From Nocardioides exalbidus (GTDB lineage: Bacteria; Actinomycetota; Actinomycetes; Propionibacteriales; Nocardioidaceae): a stretch of DNA of 64,000 nucleotides. The number at the start of each line of letters is the position of its first letter. The stretch's first letter is position 1. The stretch spans positions 2,852,001 through 2,916,000 of the forward strand of contig NZ_FNRT01000002.1 in assembly GCF_900105585.1 (NCBI RefSeq). The letters run 5' to 3'. A program made the position numbers and the translations under genes. The notes below the pieces were generated by a model. The model worked only from the letters and a program-made list of their open reading frames with translations, made no database searches and was not told the origin of the DNA. Shown piece by piece: positions 7,753 to 16,557 of this stretch.

Positions 7753-10066
7753 CGACGCGACCACCAGCCAGCCCGACCGCACCCGCCTTCCGCTCGACGT
7801 CGACACCACCGCCCGGCCGATCCGGCCGGTGGAGGCACCGCCGACGTCGCCCAACGTCGTGGTGGTGCTCATCGACGACATGGGGTTCGGCGCGTCGTCG
7901 CCCTACGGCGGACCGTGCGAGATGCCGACCGCGCAGCGGCTGGCCGACGAGGGCCTGCGCTACAGCCGGTTCCACGTCACGTCGCTGTGCTCGCCGACGC
8001 GCCAGGCGCTGATGACCGGCCGAAACCACCACTCGGTCGGCATGGGCGTGACCTCGGAGATGTCGACGCCGGAGCCCGGCTACCACGGCTACCGCCCGGC
8101 CAGCGCGGCCACCATCGCGCAGATCCTCAGCGGCAACGGCTACTGCACCGCGGCCGTCGGCAAGTGGCACCAGACCCCGCCGGTCGAGGTGAGCCCGTCG
8201 GGGCCGTTCCCGCGCTGGCCGATGGGCGAGGGGTTCGACTACTTCTACGGCTTCATGGGCGCGGAGATGAACCACTGGTACCCGCAGCTCTACCAGGGCC
8301 GGTACGCCGTCGAGCCGGACAGGTTGCCCGAGGACGGCTACCACCTGTCCGAGGACCTCGTCGAGAAGGCGATCTCCTGGATCGAGAACCAGCAGGCGAT
8401 CACGCCCGACCGCCCGTTCTTCACCTACGTCGCGTTCGGTGCCACGCACGCGCCGTTCCACGTCGCTCCCGAGTGGCGCGACAAGTACACCGGGAAGTTC
8501 GACGCCGGCTGGGACGCCCAGCGCGAGGAGACCCTCGCGCGCCAGAAGGAGCTGGGCATCGTCCCGGAGTCGACCGACCTCGCGCCCTGGGCGAAGGGCG
8601 TGCCGCGCTGGGACGAGCTCGACGAGACCGAGAAGCGCGTGGCCGCGCGCTTCATGGAGACCTACGCCGGCTTCGCCGAGCACACCGACGCCCAGATCGG
8701 GCGGCTCGTGGAGGCGCTCGAGGAGATGGGCGTGCTCGACGACACCCTCATCGTGCTCATGCTCGGCGACAACGGCGCCTCCGGCGAGGGCGGACCGCGC
8801 GGCACCTTCCGCGAGCACCTGGTCGGCCACGGCATCCAGGACGACACCGCCGACATGGCGGCGCGCCTCGACACGCTCGGGGACGCGACGACGTACGCCA
8901 TCTATCCCGTCGGCTGGGCGCTCGCGATGAACACGCCCTACCCGTGGACCAAGCAGCTCGCCCACCTCGGCGGCACCCGCGACGGGATGATCGTGCGCTG
9001 GGGCAACGGGATCAAGGCGCGTGGCGAGGTCCGGCACCAGTGGCACCACGTCATCGACCTGCTGCCGACGATCCTCGAGGCCGCCGGGGTGCCCGCCCCC
9101 GAGGTCTTCGGCGGGGTCGAGCAGCAGCCGATCGAGGGCACCAGCCTGGCCTACTCGTTCGACGACGCCGACGCGCCCGAGCGGCGCAGCACCCAGTACT
9201 TCGAGATGATCGGCAACCGCGGCATCTTCCACGAGGGCTGGACCGCGGTCACCCAGCACAGCATCCCGTGGGAGATGGTCGGCGACGACAAGCCGGCGTT
9301 CGACGACGACGTCTGGGAGCTCTACGACTACACGAGCGGCGACTGGAGCCAGGCGCACGACGTCGCCGCCGAGCACCCCGACAAGCTCCGTGAGCTCCAG
9401 GAGCTCTTCATGCAGGAGGCCGCGCGCTACCACGTGCTGCCGCTCGACGACCGGGTCACCGAGCGCGAGAACCCCGACGTCGCCGGTCGCCTCGACCTGC
9501 ACCTCGGCCGCTCGTCGCTGTCGTTCGGCCCGCGGGTCGGCCGGCTGACCGAGGAGGCCGCGCCCAACGTCAAGAACCGCTCGCACGTGATCACCGCCGA
9601 CATCGAGGTGATCACCGGCGCCAGCGGCGTCGTGGTGGCCCAGGGCGGGCGGTTCGGCGGCTGGTCGCTCTACGTCGTCAACGGCGTGCCCCACTACGCC
9701 TACAACTTCGTCGGCCGCGACCTCAACGTGGTCCGCGGCGGCAAGACGATGACCCCGGGCCGGCACGACCTCGTCGTCCGCTTCGACTACGACGGCGGCC
9801 CAGTCGGAAGCGGGGCCCACGTGACCCTCGAGGTCGACGGCGTCGCGGTCGGCAGCGGCCGGATCCCGGTCACCACGGCCTACTACTTCTCCTTCGACGA
9901 GACCTTCAACGTCGGCGTCGACCGCGGCACGCCGGTGGTCGACGACTACCTGCCCGTGCGCAACGCGTTCGAGGGCCTGATCCACCGCGTCCGGTTCGAC
10001 CTCGACGAGGTCGTCGACCCGGGCACGGAGGAGGGACGCGAGCACGCGGTGATGGTGCACCAGTGA
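7745..10066 (+). CDS. Type I sulfatase (arylsulfatase)
   Basis: A 773-residue sulfatase of the alkaline-phosphatase fold. The early LIDDMGFG metal site and the signature CSPTRQALMTGR are present. Cys82 in C-x-P-x-R is the residue converted to formylglycine, the catalytic aldehyde hydrate that attacks sulfate esters. The body is the usual long arylsulfatase, and a C-terminal beta-rich region (about 600-770) is shared with large AtsA-like enzymes. No signal peptide is seen, so it is probably cytoplasmic. The GTG start overlaps the IclR gene, and its stop overlaps the start of the formylglycine-generating enzyme as GTGA, pairing enzyme and activator. Confidence 0.93.
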   Translation: MTDDATTSQPDRTRLPLDVDTTARPIRPVEAPPTSPNVVVVLIDDMGFGASSPYGGPCEMPTAQRLADEGLRYSRFHVTSLCSPTRQALMTGRNHHSVGMGVTSEMSTPEPGYHGYRPASAATIAQILSGNGYCTAAVGKWHQTPPVEVSPSGPFPRWPMGEGFDYFYGFMGAEMNHWYPQLYQGRYAVEPDRLPEDGYHLSEDLVEKAISWIENQQAITPDRPFFTYVAFGATHAPFHVAPEWRDKYTGKFDAGWDAQREETLARQKELGIVPESTDLAPWAKGVPRWDELDETEKRVAARFMETYAGFAEHTDAQIGRLVEALEEMGVLDDTLIVLMLGDNGASGEGGPRGTFREHLVGHGIQDDTADMAARLDTLGDATTYAIYPVGWALAMNTPYPWTKQLAHLGGTRDGMIVRWGNGIKARGEVRHQWHHVIDLLPTILEAAGVPAPEVFGGVEQQPIEGTSLAYSFDDADAPERRSTQYFEMIGNRGIFHEGWTAVTQHSIPWEMVGDDKPAFDDDVWELYDYTSGDWSQAHDVAAEHPDKLRELQELFMQEAARYHVLPLDDRVTERENPDVAGRLDLHLGRSSLSFGPRVGRLTEEAAPNVKNRSHVITADIEVITGASGVVVAQGGRFGGWSLYVVNGVPHYAYNFVGRDLNVVRGGKTMTPGRHDLVVRFDYDGGPVGSGAHVTLEVDGVAVGSGRIPVTTAYYFSFDETFNVGVDRGTPVVDDYLPVRNAFEGLIHRVRFDLDEVVDPGTEEGREHAVMVHQ

Positions 10067-10959
10067 GCGGCTGCTGCTCGCCGTCGGCGCACGGGCGGGA
10101 CGCGGGTCGCGAGCCGTCCGCGGTGCCCGACCCCGTCGTCGTACGACGTCCCGGCGGGCTCGGCGGGCCTGGCGGGCTCGTCAGCCTCCCCGGCGGCAGC
10201 ACCCTCGTCGGCAGCGACGACCCGGACCACCCCGAGGAGTGGCCGGTGCGCGAGGTGGTGCTCGCGGCCTACCGGATCGCGAGCACCACGGTGACCAACG
10301 CCGAGTTCGCGGACTTCGTCGCGGCGACCGGCCACCGCACCGAGGCCGAGACCTTCGGGTGGTCGTTCGTCTTCGGCGGGCTCCTGCCCGACGACTTCCC
10401 GCCCACGCGCGGGGTCGCGGCCGCCCCGTGGTGGCGCGAGGTGCACGGCGCGGACTGGGCGCACCCCGAGGGACCGCGGTCGAGCGTCGACGACCGCCGC
10501 GACCACCCGGTCGTGCACGTCTCGCGCCGCGACGCGGAGGCGTATGCCGCCTGGGCGGGCGGCCGGCTGCCGACCGAGGCCGAGTGGGAGCACGGCGCGC
10601 GCGGGGGACTGGTCGGTCAGCCGTTCCCGTGGGGCGACGAGCTCGAACCGGGTGGCGAGCACCGGATGAACGTGTGGCAGGGCACCTTCCCGACGGACGA
10701 CACGGCCGAGGACGGCTGGCGCGGCACGGCACCCGTGCGGGCCTACCCGCCCAACGCGCTCGGCCTCCACGCCACGACCGGCAACGTGTGGGAGTGGTGC
10801 GCCGGGCAGTGGTCGCCGACCGACGCCGGCGGCGTCAGCCGCGGAGGCTCCTACCTGTGCCACGCGTCGTACTGCCGCCGCTACCGGGTCTCGGCCCGGC
10901 AGTCGCACTCGCCCGACTCGACCGCCGGCAACCTCGGCTTCCGGATCGCGGCCGACTGA
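10063..10959 (+). CDS. Formylglycine-generating enzyme (sulfatase-modifying factor)
   Basis: A 298-residue FGE-sulfatase family protein that oxidises the sulfatase active-site Cys to formylglycine using copper and oxygen. The family core is clear: VSLPGGSTLVGSDD near the start, RLPTEAEWE in the middle, GNVWEWC and GGSYLCHASYC near the end. Cys266 and Cys271 are five apart, as in the copper-binding Cys272/Cys277 pair of the Streptomyces coelicolor enzyme. The GTG start overlaps the sulfatase stop by 4 nt, so the neighbouring Cys-type sulfatase is the obvious client. Confidence 0.93.
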   Translation: MSGCCSPSAHGRDAGREPSAVPDPVVVRRPGGLGGPGGLVSLPGGSTLVGSDDPDHPEEWPVREVVLAAYRIASTTVTNAEFADFVAATGHRTEAETFGWSFVFGGLLPDDFPPTRGVAAAPWWREVHGADWAHPEGPRSSVDDRRDHPVVHVSRRDAEAYAAWAGGRLPTEAEWEHGARGGLVGQPFPWGDELEPGGEHRMNVWQGTFPTDDTAEDGWRGTAPVRAYPPNALGLHATTGNVWEWCAGQWSPTDAGGVSRGGSYLCHASYCRRYRVSARQSHSPDSTAGNLGFRIAAD

Positions 10960-10977
10960 CTGGCGGCTCGACACGCA

Positions 10978-11010
10978 ACAGCGGCGCCACCCGAGGGGTG
11001 ACGCCGCTGT
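10978..11010 (+). terminator. Hairpin terminator after the sulfatase/FGE operon
   Basis: The arm ACAGCGGCG pairs with CGCCGCTGT, with a further five-pair inner stem (CACCC/GGGTG) and a GAG loop. There is no U-tract, as is common in high-GC actinobacteria. It lies between the convergent FGE and zinc-ribbon genes and may serve both. Confidence 0.6.
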
Positions 11011-11048
11011 GATCAGCGCGGGGTGCGCTCAGCTCGTGAGGGCTGAGG

Positions 11049-11207
11049 TCACGCCTTGCCGAGGATGCGGTTCAGGTTGGTACCGCAGACCGGGCAGACG
11101 CCCTTGGCCATCTTGGTGCCCTTGTCGTTGACCTTGATCTCGCCCTCCGCCTCGCGCTTCTCCTTGCACTTGACGCAGTAGAACTCACCGCTCCAGGTCT
11201 CCGCCAT
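11049..11207 (-). CDS. Small zinc-ribbon protein (DUF5679-like)
   Basis: A 52-residue protein with two Cys pairs, CVKC at 11-14 and CPVC at 38-41, which would fold as a zinc ribbon. Between them is a Lys/Glu-rich segment, and the protein ends in LNRILGKA. It has a strong AAGGAGG ribosome site before ATG 11207. Proteins of this size and pattern (DUF5679) are widespread in actinobacteria and have no known function. It stands alone between convergent or unrelated genes. Confidence 0.85.
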   Translation of the reverse strand: MAETWSGEFYCVKCKEKREAEGEIKVNDKGTKMAKGVCPVCGTNLNRILGKA

Positions 11208-11398
11208 GACGGCCTCCTTGCTTCGTTACTTCTTGGTCGTCGCGACGGGGTTGTCTTGGGGAAGCCCGCCGGGGAACGCGGCGGTTGCCAGCGCTCCGTC
11301 GAAGACCCTACGCCACGCGTGGGCCACGCTCACGCACCACACGCGTTGAGCGTGAAACCGCTTCTCCCCACGCTCAGCCCGATCAGTACCCTCGGGCC

Positions 11399-12217
11399 AT
11401 GCCCGAGACCCCCGCGCGACCCCACCGAGACCTCGTCCACCTGCGCCTCGAGCGCCCCTCCGAGGGCGTCGTGCTGCTCACCCTCGACAACCCCGACATG
11501 CGCAACGCGATGAGCGACGAGATGACCGCGTCGTGGTCCGCCGCCATCGACGACCTGGCCGCCGACACCTCCGTGCGGGCCGTCGTGGTGACCGGGGAGG
11601 GCAGCGCGTTCTGCTCGGGCGGCAACACGTCGTGGATCGCGAGCGAGCCCGACGCCAGCGTCGACCACCTGCGCCGGCGGATGCTGCCCTTCTACCGGGC
11701 CTGGCTCTCGATCCGGCGCCTCGAGGTGCCGACGATCGCCGCGGTCAACGGCCCGGCGATCGGGGCCGGGCTCTGCCTCGCGCTCGCCTGCGACATCCGC
11801 CACGCGGCATCCGGTGCGCGGCTCGGGCTGCCCTTCAACAAGCTCGGGATGCACGCCGGGATGGCCGGCACCTGGCTGCTGCCCGACGTCGTCGGTCCCG
11901 CCCACGCGCGCGACCTGCTGCTCACCGGCCGTGTCGTCGAGGCCGACGAGGCGCTCCGCCTCGGCCTGGTCTCGCGCGTCCTGGAGCCGTCGTCGTTCCT
12001 CGACGAGGTGCTCGAGACCGCAGCCGGGATCGCGGCGACGGCCCCCATCGCGGCCCGCCTCACCAAGATCGCGCTCGCCGACGGCGGCCACGCCGACTTC
12101 GAGTCCGCCCTGCAGTGGGAGGCACTGGCGCAGCCGATGACGCTCGCGACCGCCGACCTGCAGGAGGGCATCCGCGCCGCGCGGGAGAAGCGGGCGCCGC
12201 GGTTCGAGGGCCGCTGA
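11399..12217 (+). CDS. Enoyl-CoA hydratase/isomerase (crotonase) family protein
   Basis: A 272-residue crotonase-fold protein. The oxyanion-hole motif around AFCSGGNTS and the core NGPAIGAGLCLALACDIR are clear. Both Glu residues used by enoyl-CoA hydratases are replaced: the Glu of GG(G)CELA is Leu127 and the Glu of QPE is Phe146. It is therefore unlikely to be an ordinary hydratase and may be an isomerase, hydrolase or other crotonase. ATG 11399 is chosen over upstream starts because TACCCT lies 6 nt before it, fitting a leaderless transcript. Confidence 0.85.
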   Translation: MPETPARPHRDLVHLRLERPSEGVVLLTLDNPDMRNAMSDEMTASWSAAIDDLAADTSVRAVVVTGEGSAFCSGGNTSWIASEPDASVDHLRRRMLPFYRAWLSIRRLEVPTIAAVNGPAIGAGLCLALACDIRHAASGARLGLPFNKLGMHAGMAGTWLLPDVVGPAHARDLLLTGRVVEADEALRLGLVSRVLEPSSFLDEVLETAAGIAATAPIAARLTKIALADGGHADFESALQWEALAQPMTLATADLQEGIRAAREKRAPRFEGR

Positions 12218-12400
12218 CCGCCCGCGACTGAGGCGCAACGCCGGGAGTGCCGCCGGCCCTGGTCGCCGGGTCGGCGTCCACCCCTGTGGACAGACCTGTG
12301 GAGAGCGTGGGGAGGGCGGGCCCGACCCCGTGGAGCACGGGCCCCGTCGTGGGGAGCACCCTGTGGGCGACACGCCCGCCGGATCGCCGTACTGTGCCGG

Positions 12401-12448
12401 GTGACCAGCGCAGACGCGCCCGAGGGCGCTGTGGAGGGAGAAGAGTGA
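12401..12448 (+). CDS. Putative 15-residue leader peptide upstream of the PHP gene
   Basis: GTG 12401 opens a frame MTSADAPEGAVEGEE whose TGA overlaps the GTG start of the PHP gene as GTGA. TACTGT at 12390-12395 lies 5 nt before the GTG, the same geometry as the leaderless genes elsewhere in the window. This suggests a leaderless upstream ORF translationally coupled to the PHP protein. The sequence has no obvious regulatory codons, so coupling rather than attenuation is the simpler reading. It has not been shown to be expressed. Confidence 0.4.
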   Translation: MTSADAPEGAVEGEE

Positions 12449-13476
12449 GCGAGGTCCGCGGCCCTGTCGCCACCCTGCGACGCATCGCGTTCCTGATGGA
12501 GCGCCAGCGCGAGGAGAGCCGTCGCATCGAGGCGTTCCGCAAGGCGGCGCGCACGATCCTGCCGCTGCCCGAGGAGGAGGTACGCCAGCGTGCGGGGGCC
12601 GGCACGCTCACCGAGCTCACGGGCATCGGGCCCAGCACGGCCGCGGTCATCACCGACGCGGTGAACGGTGTCGTCCCCGAGCGCCTGGTCGCGCTGGAGG
12701 AGACCGCCGGACCGCTCGCGACGGGCGGCGAGGAGCTCCGCGCCCGGCTGCGCGGCGACCTGCACTCCCACTCCGACTGGTCCGACGGCGGCTCGCCCAT
12801 CGAGGAGATGGCGATGACCGCGATGGAGCTCGGCCACGACTACCTCGTGCTCACCGACCACAGCCCCCGGCTGCGGGTGGCCAACGGGCTGAGCGCCGAA
12901 CGGCTCTCGCGCCAGCTCGGCGTGGTCGAGGCGGTCAACGAGCACCTCGGCGGCGCGTTCACGCTGCTCAAGGGGATCGAGGTCGACATCCTCGACGACG
13001 GCTCGCTCGACCAGACCCCCGAGATGCTCCGCCGGCTCGACGTGCGCGTCGCGTCGGTGCACTCCAAGCTCAAGATGGACGCCGCCGCGATGACGAGGCG
13101 GATGATCGGCGCGGTCCGCAACCCCCACACCAACGTGCTCGGCCACTGCACCGGCCGCCTGGTGACCGGCAACCGCGGCACCCGCCCGCAGAGCCAGTTC
13201 GACGCGACGGCCGTCTTCACCGCGTGTGCCGAGGAGGGGGTGGCGGTGGAGATCAACTCGCGCCCCGAGCGCCGCGACCCGCCCACCCGGCTTCTCGGGC
13301 TCGCCCGCGACCTCGGCTGCCTGTTCTCGATCGACTCCGACGCCCACGCGCCCGGCCAGCTCGACATGCTCGACCACGGCGCCGCGCGCGCCACGGAGGC
13401 CGGCATCGACCCCGACCGGATCGTCACGACGTGGGAGCGCGACCGTCTGCTGGAGTGGGCCGCGCATCGGCTGTGA
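12445..13476 (+). CDS. PHP-domain metal-dependent phosphoesterase with HhH N-terminus
   Basis: A 343-residue protein. Residues 1-95 resemble the helix-hairpin-helix part of PolX/DNA polymerase beta (ELTGIGPSTAAVITDAV), then a PHP domain with the metal motifs GDLHSHSDWSDG, LTDHSPRL, GIEVDIL and SIDSDAH. There is no polymerase domain, so it looks like the C- and N-terminal parts of PolX without the catalytic nucleotidyltransferase. It may act in DNA repair as a nuclease or phosphatase. GTG 12445 has a GGAG site and overlaps the stop of the short leader ORF. Confidence 0.88.
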   Translation: MSEVRGPVATLRRIAFLMERQREESRRIEAFRKAARTILPLPEEEVRQRAGAGTLTELTGIGPSTAAVITDAVNGVVPERLVALEETAGPLATGGEELRARLRGDLHSHSDWSDGGSPIEEMAMTAMELGHDYLVLTDHSPRLRVANGLSAERLSRQLGVVEAVNEHLGGAFTLLKGIEVDILDDGSLDQTPEMLRRLDVRVASVHSKLKMDAAAMTRRMIGAVRNPHTNVLGHCTGRLVTGNRGTRPQSQFDATAVFTACAEEGVAVEINSRPERRDPPTRLLGLARDLGCLFSIDSDAHAPGQLDMLDHGAARATEAGIDPDRIVTTWERDRLLEWAAHRL

Positions 13477-13548
13477 AGGTTGTCCAGAGCGTGTCTGGAT
13501 CGCGCGTGATGCGTGCCGCGGCAGGGGGTGGACGGCTAGATTCGCCGC

Positions 13549-14112
13549 ATGAGCGCCCCGGCCGGCACGCCTGACGTCACGCCCGACGTCCCGCCTGCCG
13601 TGGAGGTACGCCGATCCCGCCGGCGTCGTCGCACGGTGTCGGCCTACCGCGACGGCGACCGCATCGTCGTGCTGATCCCGGCCACGATGAGCAAGCGTGA
13701 CGAGGCCACCTGGGTGGCCGACATGGTCGCCCGGATCCAGCGCCAGGAGAGGCGCAAGCTGCGCTCGGACGACGACCTCGCGACCCGCGCGGCCAAGCTC
13801 AACGACCTCTACTTCGGTGGCCTGGCGGTGCCGGCGTCGGTGCGCTGGGTGACCAACCAGAACGCCCGCTGGGGCTCGTGCACCCCGGGCGACCGGACGA
13901 TCCGGCTCAGCGACCGCCTGCAGCAGGTGCCGGCGTGGGTCGTCGACTACGTCCTCGTCCACGAGCTCGCCCACCTGCTCGAGGCGGGGCACACCCCCGC
14001 GTTCTGGGGGTGGGTGGACCGCTACCCGAGGGCCGAGAAGGCCAAGGGCTACCTCGAGGGCTACTCCGCGGCCGCGCGGCTCGAGCCGCCGCCGGGCGTC
14101 GAGGACGACTGA
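13549..14112 (+). CDS. YgjP/SprT-like zinc metallopeptidase family (DUF45)
   Basis: A 187-residue protein of the YgjP-like family. The metal site HELAHLLEAGHTPAFW has HExxH plus a downstream His, and NARWGSC before it is a family mark. Substrate and role are unknown for the family. It is probably cytoplasmic. TAGATT at 13537-13542, six nt before ATG, suggests a leaderless message. The last 52 nt overlap the end of the convergent NUDIX gene. Confidence 0.88.
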   Translation: MSAPAGTPDVTPDVPPAVEVRRSRRRRRTVSAYRDGDRIVVLIPATMSKRDEATWVADMVARIQRQERRKLRSDDDLATRAAKLNDLYFGGLAVPASVRWVTNQNARWGSCTPGDRTIRLSDRLQQVPAWVVDYVLVHELAHLLEAGHTPAFWGWVDRYPRAEKAKGYLEGYSAAARLEPPPGVEDD

Positions 14113-14660
14113 CGCGAGCGGACCCGCTCGAGCGCGGTGTCGATGAGGACGTACATGTCGGGGAACGTCTCGGGCAGCGCGTCGACGGGCCACCAGCGCA
14201 CGTCGAGCGACTCGTCACTGGTCGCGTGGGAGCCGTCGGGCTCCGCGACGGCGACGAAGCGCACGTCGAGGTGGTGGACGGTGCCGCGGTCGGAGCAGAA
14301 CTCGACGGCGTGCGCGTCGAGGCACAGCGGCTCGTCGTCGAAGTCGAACGACGCCAGGCCGGACTCCTCGACGAGCTCGCGCCGCGCGCCGTCGGCCAGC
14401 GAGGCGTCACCCGGCTCGAGGTGGCCGCCGAACGCCAGCCACGCACCGGCCTTGCGGTGGTGGTTGAGCAGCACCGCGTCGGCACCGGGCGACACCACGA
14501 TCGCGCCGGCGGTCAGGTGGTCGGGGAAGCAGGCCTTGGCGAGCCCGTCGGGGTGCGCGGCGAGGTGGTCGAGGTAGCGGCGGCGCAGGACGTCCTGGCC
14601 CTCCGTCGGTGCCACCCAGCGGGCCAGCGTGTCGACGGCGCTCGCGTGGAGCTCGGTCAC
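14061..14660 (-). CDS. NUDIX hydrolase
   Basis: A 199-residue NUDIX protein. The box starting GHLEPGDASLADGA and ending RRELVEESGL matches the G-x5-E-x7-R-E-x2-E-E-x-G consensus. Such enzymes hydrolyse nucleoside diphosphate derivatives; the substrate cannot be told from sequence. GTG 14660 overlaps the stop of the DUF2342 protein gene as GTGA, so the two are co-translated. Its 3' end overlaps the convergent YgjP-like gene by 52 nt. Confidence 0.9.
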   Translation of the reverse strand: MTELHASAVDTLARWVAPTEGQDVLRRRYLDHLAAHPDGLAKACFPDHLTAGAIVVSPGADAVLLNHHRKAGAWLAFGGHLEPGDASLADGARRELVEESGLASFDFDDEPLCLDAHAVEFCSDRGTVHHLDVRFVAVAEPDGSHATSDESLDVRWWPVDALPETFPDMYVLIDTALERVRSRQSSSTPGGGSSRAAAE

Positions 14661-15985
14661 TCCTGCGTGCCGCCGTCGAGCAGGTTGCGCAGCTCGGCGT
14701 CGAACTCGTCCTCGGTGAGGGCGCTCGGGGCGTCCGAGCCCTCGCGGAAGCCCAGCGGGTCGTCGAGGTCGGCCGCGGTGGGGAGCAGGTGCGGCGACAT
14801 CCACACGCCGTCACGCGCCTCCTCGCCCTGTCGGGTGCGCAGCGAGCCCCACAGGGTCGAGGCGTCGCGCAGCCGGCGCGGGCGCAGCTCGAGGCCGACG
14901 AGGGTGGCGAAGGTCTGCTCGGCCGGGCCGCCGGCGGCACGCCGGCGGCGTACGGTCTCCTGCAGCTTGGCCGCAGCCGGCATCCGCTCGGCCGTGGCCT
15001 GCCCCACGACCTCGTCGACCCAGCCCTCGACGAGCGCGAGGGTGACCTCGAGCTTCTCCAGGGCGGCCTTCTGGGCGGGTGACGGCTCGGGGTCGAAGAG
15101 GCCACCGGCCAGCGCGTCCTGCATCGCCTGCGGGTTGGTCATGTCGATCTCCCGGAGCTTGCTCTCCATGCCGGAGGTGTCGAAGTCCATGCCCTTGCCG
15201 TAGTCGGCCACGGCGCCGATCAGGTGGTCGCGCAGCCACGGCACGCCGGCGAACAGTCGCTGGTGCGCGGCCTCGCGCAGCGCGAGGTAGAGCAGCACGT
15301 CGTCGGCGGTGACGTCGGGCAGCTCGGCGGCGAAGGCGGTGACGTTGGTCGGCAGCAGGGCGGCCTTGCCGATCGGGCCGAGGGGCAGGCCGATGTCGGA
15401 GGCGCTGAGCACGTCGCCGGCGAGGGCGCCGAGGCCGCTGCCGACCTGGGAGGCGACCATCGCGCCACTGGCCTTGCCGAGCATCGCCATGAGCGGGCCG
15501 GCGAGCTGGCGCATCTCCTCGGGCATCGCCGCGCCGAGGGCGTTGGTGGCGGAGCCGGCGATGGGCTCGACCAGCACCTTCCACACGTCGACGGTCTCGA
15601 CGATCCACTCCGCGCGGGACCAGGCCGCGGTGGTGGTCACGCCGGACGCGAAGCCGGTGGTGGTGTCGAGCCAGTGGTCCGCGAGCCGTACGGCGTCGGC
15701 GACCGCGCCCGACTGGGCCGGGGTCACCGTCGGGTCGGGCTCCTGCGCGGCCGACTTGCGGGCGAGGTCGGTGACGGTCTCCCAGTTGACCGGCCCGCCG
15801 TCGTCGCCGCCGGGCGCGAAGAGCGACTGCATCTGCGACATCAGCGCGTTGAGGTCGGGCATCTGCCCACCCCCGCCGAAACCACCCATCTGCGAGAAGA
15901 TCTGCTCGAAGGGCGTGCCCTTGAACGGGTTGTTGTCGTCGGGGTCCTGGCCGGACTGCCCGGGGCCGCCGGGGGTGTCACTCAT
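14657..15985 (-). CDS. Zinc-dependent metalloprotease-like protein (DUF2342/TIGR03624)
   Basis: A 442-residue protein of an actinobacterial family annotated as zinc-dependent metalloprotease or putative hydrolase. After a Gly/Pro-rich N-terminus with PFEQIFSQMGG, the core has REAAHQRLF and EGWVDEVV, the conserved residues of the family; classical HExxH is absent. I start at ATG 15985, six codons after the first possible start, because TACCGT lies 7 nt upstream and fits a leaderless message. It heads a two-gene unit with the NUDIX hydrolase and is divergent from moaE. Confidence 0.82.
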   Translation of the reverse strand: MSDTPGGPGQSGQDPDDNNPFKGTPFEQIFSQMGGFGGGGQMPDLNALMSQMQSLFAPGGDDGGPVNWETVTDLARKSAAQEPDPTVTPAQSGAVADAVRLADHWLDTTTGFASGVTTTAAWSRAEWIVETVDVWKVLVEPIAGSATNALGAAMPEEMRQLAGPLMAMLGKASGAMVASQVGSGLGALAGDVLSASDIGLPLGPIGKAALLPTNVTAFAAELPDVTADDVLLYLALREAAHQRLFAGVPWLRDHLIGAVADYGKGMDFDTSGMESKLREIDMTNPQAMQDALAGGLFDPEPSPAQKAALEKLEVTLALVEGWVDEVVGQATAERMPAAAKLQETVRRRRAAGGPAEQTFATLVGLELRPRRLRDASTLWGSLRTRQGEEARDGVWMSPHLLPTAADLDDPLGFREGSDAPSALTEDEFDAELRNLLDGGTQE

Positions 15986-16047
15986 GCCGTCCACGGTACC
16001 CACCCGACCTACACCTCGCCCGGCCGCGCCGCCCTACACTCGCCCGC

Positions 16048-16497
16048 GTGAGCAATCCCCAGCCCGGCCCCGGATCGGATCCGGTGCGACTCGTCGCCAT
16101 CCGCGACACGCCGCTCGACGTGACCGAGGTGCTCGACGCGCTCGACGACGACGGCTCCGGGGGCCTCACGCTGTTCGTCGGGAAGGTCCGCGACCACGAC
16201 GGCGGCAAGGGCGTCGTCGGGCTCGGCTACTCCGCCCACCCCACCGCGGCGGCGCGGCTCGAGGACGTGTGCCGCCGCGTCGCGGAGGAGCACGACGTCC
16301 GCGCGGTGGCCGCGGTCCACCGCGTCGGTGAGCTGCGCATCGGCGACCTCGCCGTGGTCGTCGCCACGACGGCCGCCCACCGCGGCGACGCCTTCGCCGC
16401 CTCGCGCGCGCTGATCGACACGCTCAAGGCCGAGGTGCCCATCTGGAAGCACCAGCTCTTCGACGACGACACCGAGGAGTGGGTCGGCACGCCGTAG
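16048..16497 (+). CDS. moaE: Molybdopterin synthase catalytic subunit MoaE
   Basis: A 149-residue MoaE. It transfers sulfur from MoaD thiocarboxylate to precursor Z to make molybdopterin. Family marks are FVGKVRDHD early, HRVGELRIGDLAVVV in the middle and the active-site Lys region LKAEVPIWKHQ near the end. MoaD is not in the window. GTG 16048 has TACACT 7 nt upstream, so it is probably leaderless. The flanking genes are not cofactor genes. Confidence 0.93.
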   Translation: MSNPQPGPGSDPVRLVAIRDTPLDVTEVLDALDDDGSGGLTLFVGKVRDHDGGKGVVGLGYSAHPTAAARLEDVCRRVAEEHDVRAVAAVHRVGELRIGDLAVVVATTAAHRGDAFAASRALIDTLKAEVPIWKHQLFDDDTEEWVGTP

Positions 16498-16557
16498 GGC
16501 CTCGACACGCTCGGCGCGCTCGCCGATCGACCGCCGCCGGCGGCCTAGGCTCACCGT

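Noticed and set aside
12285..12305. TGTGGACAG and TGTGGAGAG, which resemble DnaA boxes.
   Set aside because: They are only two imperfect copies and no dnaA, dnaN or AT-rich unwinding region is nearby, so this is not a replication origin.
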